A stretch of DNA of 64,000 nucleotides. It comes from JBBIQS01 sp037442205. GTDB lineage: Bacteria; Myxococcota; Myxococcia; Myxococcales; UBA5297. Positions 60,101 to 64,000 of this stretch are shown one piece after another. The stretch is taken from positions 1 through 64,000 of the forward strand of contig JBBIQS010000009.1 in assembly GCA_037442205.1 (NCBI GenBank). Direction: 5' to 3'. The position numbers were made by a program, and so were the translations under genes. Each line of letters opens with the position of its first letter. The first letter of the stretch is position 1. A model generated the notes under the pieces. That model did not search any database, was not told the origin of the DNA, and saw nothing but the letters and a program-made list of their open reading frames with translations.

Positions 60101-60682
60101 CTAGGAGCTGATGCGCCGCAGCACGGCCGCCACCATCTTGGCCGGACTGTCCTCGGCGATGACCGGGATCCCGCAGGCGTTGGCGTCGGAGACCAGGTAC
60201 TGGTGCACCTGCCAGCCGGCATCCAACCGGTCGTTCGCCGGCACCCGGCCAGCGCGCACCCGGCCGCGATCGCCCAGCCGCTTGCGGTAATGGTCCTCGC
60301 TCTGGGCCGCCAGCATCACGAACTGCACCCCTCGGGTGCGGTAGCGGGCGAACTGGTTGGGGATCAGCGGCACCCCGTGGACCACCGCGCTCTTGCCGGT
60401 GCTCAGGTAGCTGTCCACCAGCCGCGAGGTCGCTCCAACCATCGGCCGGACATGGGTCTGGAATCCAGCCAGCACCGTGGCCGGGTTCAGCGCCCCGTGC
60501 AGCTCGTACGCGTTGAGGGCGTTGCGGAAGAGCATCGGGTCGTCCTGCTCCCGGCTCTGGATGCGCAGCAGGTCGCGCACCACGTCCACGTCCACCAGCC
60601 GCAGCAGGCCGAGCTCGCGCCCGATCTCGTGGGCGACGGTGGACTTGCCCACCCCCGGGGCTCCGCCAATCAGAAGCAGCAT
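60101..60682 (-). CDS. P-loop kinase, 2-phosphoglycerate kinase-like
   Basis: This is a 193-residue protein. The ATG at 60682 (MLLLIGGAPGVGKST) places the Walker A loop at residues 6-14, as is usual in this group; an upstream ATG would add 19 odd residues. It further has VDVDVVRDLLRIQ, VVHGVPLIPNQFA and QFVMLAAQSEDHYRKRLGDR, the last resembling the lid region of 2-phosphoglycerate kinases. Such enzymes in archaea make 2,3-bisphosphoglycerate for cyclic 2,3-DPG; in bacteria the role is unproven. It could be another small-molecule kinase. Confidence 0.72.
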   Translation of the reverse strand: MLLLIGGAPGVGKSTVAHEIGRELGLLRLVDVDVVRDLLRIQSREQDDPMLFRNALNAYELHGALNPATVLAGFQTHVRPMVGATSRLVDSYLSTGKSAVVHGVPLIPNQFARYRTRGVQFVMLAAQSEDHYRKRLGDRGRVRAGRVPANDRLDAGWQVHQYLVSDANACGIPVIAEDSPAKMVAAVLRRISS

Positions 60683-60836
60683 TCCAGGCCTCCGCGCCCG
60701 CTCTCGGGCGCACGCGTGAGAGTGCAAGATATGCCACACCCGGGCGGCCGGAGGGTAGGGGGGCCTTCCATGGGCTGGTCGGCGCGGGCTTTGGGCCCCT
60801 TCGGGCGGGCGGCTGCCGACCGCGCGGCCGGACGCC

Positions 60837-60866
60837 TTGACCCCATTTCCAGCGGGTGGTTACTCT
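60837..60866 (+). promoter_or_regulatory. Possible promoter of the TPR gene at 60903
   Basis: TTGACC (60837-60842), 18 bases, TACTCT (60861-60866), 36 bases before the ATG. Confidence 0.4.
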
Positions 60867-60902
60867 TTTTTCGGATTCCGTCCGCAAGGCTCGCTCCCGA
60901 CA

Positions 60903-61721
60903 ATGGCCGACAAGAAGGACCACATCGCTCTGTCGGACTCCCACAACTCGCGCGGCATCGAGCTGGCGGATCGCGGCTGGCTGGACGAGGCGGTCAAAGA
61001 GTTCAAGAAGGCCATCGAGCTCGACCCCGACAGCGCCCACGCCCACGACAACCTCGCCACCGTCTACGCCGAGAAGAAGCTCTACCGCGAGGCGCTCGCC
61101 GAATACCTCACCGCGCTGCAGCTCGAGCCCGACAGCGCCACCGCCCACTACAACCTGGCCTGGTTCCTGGCCACCCACGGCTCGGACATGGCGGTGGCCG
61201 AGTACAAGGAGGCCATCGAGTACGACCCGGAGTACCCCGACGCCCACCTCAACCTGGGGCTGACCTACGCCGACCAGGGGCGCGTCGAGGAGGCGATCAA
61301 GGAGCTGCAGGTCGCCATCAACCTCAACCCGCAGGACGCCTTCCCACGCCACGAGCTGGCGGCGCTGGCGATGGACGAGGGCGACTACCGCACCGCCATC
61401 GCCCAGCTCAAGGAGGTGGTCCGGCTCGAGCCCGACAACTTCGAGGGCCACCTCGACCTGGGCATCTGCTTCGCCCAGAAGGGCTTCTACGCCGAGGCCG
61501 AGCGCTCGTATCAGCGGGCGGCCGAGCTGAACGGGCAGGACCTGCTGCTCAACTACAACGCCGCCGCCCTGTTCGCGCTCTGGGGCCGGCCGAAGGAGGC
61601 CAAGGCCTCCCTGGCCAAGGCGGTGGCCAGCGACGCCGCCAAGGTGCGCAACTGGCTGGCGTCCGATCCGATGTTCGACGCGCTCAAGGGCGACCCGGAG
61701 TTCGAGGCGCTCTGCAGCTGA
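60903..61721 (+). CDS. TPR-repeat protein, cytoplasmic
   Basis: This is a 272-residue protein starting at the ATG at 60903 (MADKKDHIAL). It is made of about six tetratricopeptide repeats with classic positions, for example GIELADRGWLDEAVKEFKKA, LATVYAEKKLYREALAEYL, LGLTYADQGRVEEAIKELQV and LGICFAQKGFYAEAERSY. The last 35 residues (AKASLAKAV, DPMFDALKGDPEFEALC) match the end motif of TPR proteins with a 'DP-F..L....F..L' cap. There is no signal or membrane segment. Function is protein binding; the partner is unknown. It is divergent from the kinase-like gene. Confidence 0.92.
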   Translation: MADKKDHIALSDSHNSRGIELADRGWLDEAVKEFKKAIELDPDSAHAHDNLATVYAEKKLYREALAEYLTALQLEPDSATAHYNLAWFLATHGSDMAVAEYKEAIEYDPEYPDAHLNLGLTYADQGRVEEAIKELQVAINLNPQDAFPRHELAALAMDEGDYRTAIAQLKEVVRLEPDNFEGHLDLGICFAQKGFYAEAERSYQRAAELNGQDLLLNYNAAALFALWGRPKEAKASLAKAVASDAAKVRNWLASDPMFDALKGDPEFEALCS

Positions 61722-62097
61722 GAGCCTGCCGATCGCTCGTCCCTCAGCTTGAAGTCGCCCTCGGTCGCGGGCGCACTTCGCGGCGAGTGGATACCTAAGC
61801 CAGCCGGGCGGAGCGAAGCGCCACCCGCGCTGCGAGACCGAAGCGCGCGGCGACTCCACTTTCGAAGGACGGCGGATCGGCGGAGCCGGGCGGGCAGGTT
61901 TCGCCAGGACGCTTGCTTGGGAAGCAGCCACAGCGTCCCCGTGGCCCGCGCGGGGACGAGTGCGGACCTTTTGTGAGAGCCGTCGCACAGATCCCTCGTC
62001 AGGCGGACGTGGGAGCGAGGCAGGCGCTCGGCCGGGCACGGGGAGTCGGCGATCTTCCCGGGCAGGCGGGCGAAGAGACTGGGAGCGCGAGAGAGCC
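61722..62097 (+). other. Intergenic region between the TPR gene and the ABC import operon
   Basis: 376 bases with no convincing gene. A perfect 8-base hairpin CGTCCCCG/CGGGGACG (61934-61941 with 61951-61958) is followed 10 bases later by TTTT, so it may end the TPR transcript or act in the leader of the ABC operon. I checked it for thiamine, cobalamin and molybdenum-cofactor riboswitch landmarks and found none. Confidence 0.45.
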
Positions 62098-62919
62098 GTG
62101 ACTGCGCGCGCGTCCAGCATCCAGGCCGGGCAGACCCCCAAGCTCGAGCTGCTCGGGGTCGGGAAGGTCTTTGCCACCAAGACCGGCGAGGTCGAGGCGC
62201 TGCGCGGCATCAACCTGGTGATGAAGAAGGGCGAGTTCGTGGCCCTGGTCGGCCCCTCGGGCTGCGGCAAGACGACCTTGTTGAACATCATCGCCGGGCT
62301 GGAGATCGCCGACGAAGGCATCGTGCGGATCGACGGCCGCGACGTGCGGGCCCCGGGGCCGGACCGGACCGTGCTGTTCCAGGAGTCGGCGCTCTTCCCC
62401 TGGCTGACGGTGCGGGCCAACGTCGAGTTCGGGCTGATGCTCAAGGGGATGGGGCGCAAGGAGCGGCGGCGGCGGGCGCTGGACGGGCTCAAGCTGGTGC
62501 GCCTGCTGCCGTTCGCCGACGCCTACGTCCACCAGCTGAGCGGCGGGATGCGCCAGCGGGTGGCGCTCGTGCGCTCGCTGGTGCTGGAGCCCGAGGTGCT
62601 GCTGATGGACGAGCCCTTCGCCGCCCTCGACGCCGAGTCCCGGCTGTCGCTGTCCCGCGAGCTGGAGTCGCTGTGGAGGCAGATGAACATGACGGTGGTC
62701 TTCGTCACCCACCAGGTCAGCTCCGGCGTGCAGCTGGGCGAGCGGGTGCTGGCCTTCGGGTCGCACCCGGGCCGGGTGATCGCCGAGTACCGGGTGGACC
62801 TGCCCCGGCCGCGGCGGGAGGAGAACCCGAGCCTGCTCAAGCTGGCCGAGGAGATCACCGAGAAGTTCGCGTCGCAGGTGCGCGCCCAGCAGGAGCAGGA
62901 GTTGCTGAATGGCTACTAG
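62098..62919 (+). CDS. ABC transporter ATPase of the nitrate/sulfonate/taurine (SsuB/TauB) type
   Basis: This is a 273-residue protein. GTG at 62098 is preferred, since an earlier in-frame start (61960) adds 46 low-complexity residues. Walker A is GPSGCGKTT, Q-loop LFQESALFPWLTV, signature LSGGMRQR, Walker B VLLMDEPFAALDA and switch His VTHQVSSG. The 'ESALFPWL' Q-loop is the hallmark of the SsuB/TauB/NrtD class that imports sulfonates, nitrate, thiamine precursors or similar anions. It overlaps the permease gene by 11 bases. Confidence 0.92.
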   Translation: MTARASSIQAGQTPKLELLGVGKVFATKTGEVEALRGINLVMKKGEFVALVGPSGCGKTTLLNIIAGLEIADEGIVRIDGRDVRAPGPDRTVLFQESALFPWLTVRANVEFGLMLKGMGRKERRRRALDGLKLVRLLPFADAYVHQLSGGMRQRVALVRSLVLEPEVLLMDEPFAALDAESRLSLSRELESLWRQMNMTVVFVTHQVSSGVQLGERVLAFGSHPGRVIAEYRVDLPRPRREENPSLLKLAEEITEKFASQVRAQQEQELLNGY

Positions 62920-63739
62920 CCATGCCGCCAGAGCAGGCCTCGACACGCCGCTGCCGACCCGGCGGGCGGTCCGGGTGGTGCCCTCCTCGCGGCGCAGCCA
63001 GGTCCTCTTCTTCCTGATCTTGCTCGCCCTCTGGCAGGCCGGCGCTTCGGCCGGGCTGTGGGAGACCTACCTCTTCCCGGCGCCGCTCGACGTGGGCCGA
63101 AAGCTCTGGCAGGGGCTGAGCAGCGGCGACTACCTGCGCGGCTCGGCCATCACCTTGCTGCGCATGACCGAGGGCTACCTGATCAGCGCGGTGGCCGGGG
63201 TGGTGCTCGGGGTGGCCATCCGCTTCGTGCCGCTGCTGGACCGCACGGTCGGAGCGGTGATCGTGGGCCTGCAGGCCCTGCCGTCGGTCTGCTGGCTGCC
63301 ATTGGCGCTGCTCTGGTTCGGGCTGTCGCAGACGGCGATCATCTTCGTGGTGGTGATGGGGGCCCTGCTCTCGATCACCGTCGCCACCGAGCAGGGGATT
63401 AGGAACGTGCCGCCGATCTACGTGCGCGCGGCGCGCACCATGGGGGCCCACGGGCTGACCCTCTACACGCGCGTGGTGCTGCCGGCGGCGCTGCCCTCGA
63501 TCATCACCGGGATGAAGCTCGGCTGGGCCTTTGCCTGGCGCTCGCTGATGGCCGCAGAGCTGCTCTACGTCTCGGGCGGGCTCGGGCAGCTGCTGATGAT
63601 GGGCCGCGAGTTCAACGACATCGCCAGCGTGGTGGCGGTGATGGTGGTGATCGTCGTGATCGGGCTGCTGAGCGACAAGCTGGTCTTCGCCAACCTCGAG
63701 CGGCGCGTGCGCGAGCGCTTCGGCTACGACCGAGCCTGA
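62909..63739 (+). CDS. ABC transporter permease of the SsuC/TauC type
   Basis: This is a 276-residue protein with six membrane helices. The EAA loop VRAARTMGAHGLTLYTRVVLPAALPSI is seen by its landmarks A-A-R-T-M-G and LPAALPSI near residue 190. The ending RRVRERFGYDRA is typical of the class. With the ATPase (11-base overlap) it forms an importer; the substrate-binding protein would be the next gene or elsewhere. Confidence 0.92.
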   Translation: MATSHAARAGLDTPLPTRRAVRVVPSSRRSQVLFFLILLALWQAGASAGLWETYLFPAPLDVGRKLWQGLSSGDYLRGSAITLLRMTEGYLISAVAGVVLGVAIRFVPLLDRTVGAVIVGLQALPSVCWLPLALLWFGLSQTAIIFVVVMGALLSITVATEQGIRNVPPIYVRAARTMGAHGLTLYTRVVLPAALPSIITGMKLGWAFAWRSLMAAELLYVSGGLGQLLMMGREFNDIASVVAVMVVIVVIGLLSDKLVFANLERRVRERFGYDRA

Positions 63740-63772
63740 GCCAGCGACTTGCGCCGGGCGCCAGCGGCTGGC

Positions 63773-64000
63773 ATGAGGTGTCGCCGGAGGTGGCTCTTGG
63801 CGCGCACCGCGATCCTGGTCATGGCTTCCCTGCTCGTTCTCTCCTGCAAGTCCGAGGCGCCGACGGCACCGCCGCCTGCCGAGGAGGCGAAACCTCCCGA
63901 GCCTCAGTCGAAGAAGGTGGCGAGCGCGACCTCGAAGGGCGGTGAAGCCCTCGAGCTGACGCTCACCTACCAGCCCAAGGGCGCCTTCTTCCCGCTGACG
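63773..64000 (+). CDS. Lipoprotein, start only (partial), possible binding protein of the ABC operon
   Basis: The open frame runs to the right edge, at least 76 residues. The lipobox is LVLSC (Cys near 25). ATG at 63773 has no ribosome site; a TTG at 63797 with GGAGG 6 bases upstream is an equally good start. After the Cys, a Pro/Glu/Lys-rich linker leads to GGEALELTLTYQPKGAFFPL. It lies 33 bases after the permease gene, so an ABC substrate-binding lipoprotein is likely, but the visible part lacks a diagnostic motif. Confidence 0.68.
   Translation, partial: MRCRRRWLLARTAILVMASLLVLSCKSEAPTAPPPAEEAKPPEPQSKKVASATSKGGEALELTLTYQPKGAFFPLT

Noticed and set aside
61722..62097. Riboswitch before the ABC import operon
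   Set aside because: No thiamine, cobalamin or molybdenum-cofactor aptamer landmarks; only a simple 8-bp hairpin is visible.

Overview
The window is about 64 kb of gene-dense, very GC-rich DNA (roughly two thirds G+C). It carries about 60 protein genes and one tRNA, and I see no insertion sequence, prophage, CRISPR array or rRNA. The gene content (many lipoproteins with propeller or low-complexity mature parts, a multihaem cytochrome, Rcp-type and hybrid two-component proteins, a class III cyclase-like protein, zinc-ribbon oddities) fits a Myxococcota / former Deltaproteobacteria genome. That placement is inference from style, not from a marker-gene tree.

Layout. 1-4.6 kb: start of a TPR gene (runs off the left edge), tRNA-Ala(CGC), a propeller lipoprotein, a ureohydrolase-fold UPF0489 protein, a family 2 glycosyltransferase and a small membrane protein. 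4.7-10.6 kb: housekeeping block mreB, map (with a SEC-C motif), a tetrahaem cytochrome c with a strong terminator, and gyrA. 10.6-18 kb: bacterial PH-domain protein, aminotransferase, YcxB-like and OmpA-like proteins, YjbQ, then a coupled glycoside hydrolase family 3 / dicarboxylate symporter pair and a membrane-anchored propeller protein. 18-28 kb: NlpC/P60-like lipoprotein, a PfkB kinase overlapping xdhC followed by a mocA-like gene, a nuclease/phosphatase lipoprotein, a Tim44-like/zinc-ribbon/TerB membrane protein, psuG, a lone receiver domain and a soluble-lytic-transglycosylase-type enzyme. 28-36 kb: a small Cys4 protein, a giant cyclase-like protein facing a three-module secreted protein, a CAP-domain protein, DciA and a zinc-ribbon protein. 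36-46.6 kb: 7TM-HD phosphodiesterase, DEAD/DEAH helicase with DUF3516, B12-binding-type radical SAM protein, amino acid permease and a DUF5924/DUF2914 protein. 46.7-51.5 kb: four overlapping genes forming a sensory operon (receiver, REC-kinase-REC, PhnD-like binding lipoprotein, PAS kinase). 51.5-56.8 kb: an ABC exporter operon and an SDR. 57-64 kb: CAAX-type and C39-like proteases, Bcp peroxiredoxin, a 2-phosphoglycerate-kinase-like protein, a TPR protein and the start of an SsuBC-type ABC import operon that runs off the right edge.

Most interesting points: (i) the 974-residue protein at 28796-31720 keeps the catalytic signature of class III nucleotide cyclases, but a coiled coil of about 155 residues is inserted into the catalytic core; (ii) the sensory operon couples a PhnD-like periplasmic binding protein to two kinases with no ABC transporter genes; (iii) a NagZ-like enzyme has lost the family's Asp-Ser-His acid/base motif; (iv) many starts are preceded at close range by a -10-like hexamer plus a CGCGCC-type discriminator. 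Many genes are joined by 1-4 nt ATGA/GTGA overlaps, so operon calls are fairly secure; functions without a named family are left open.
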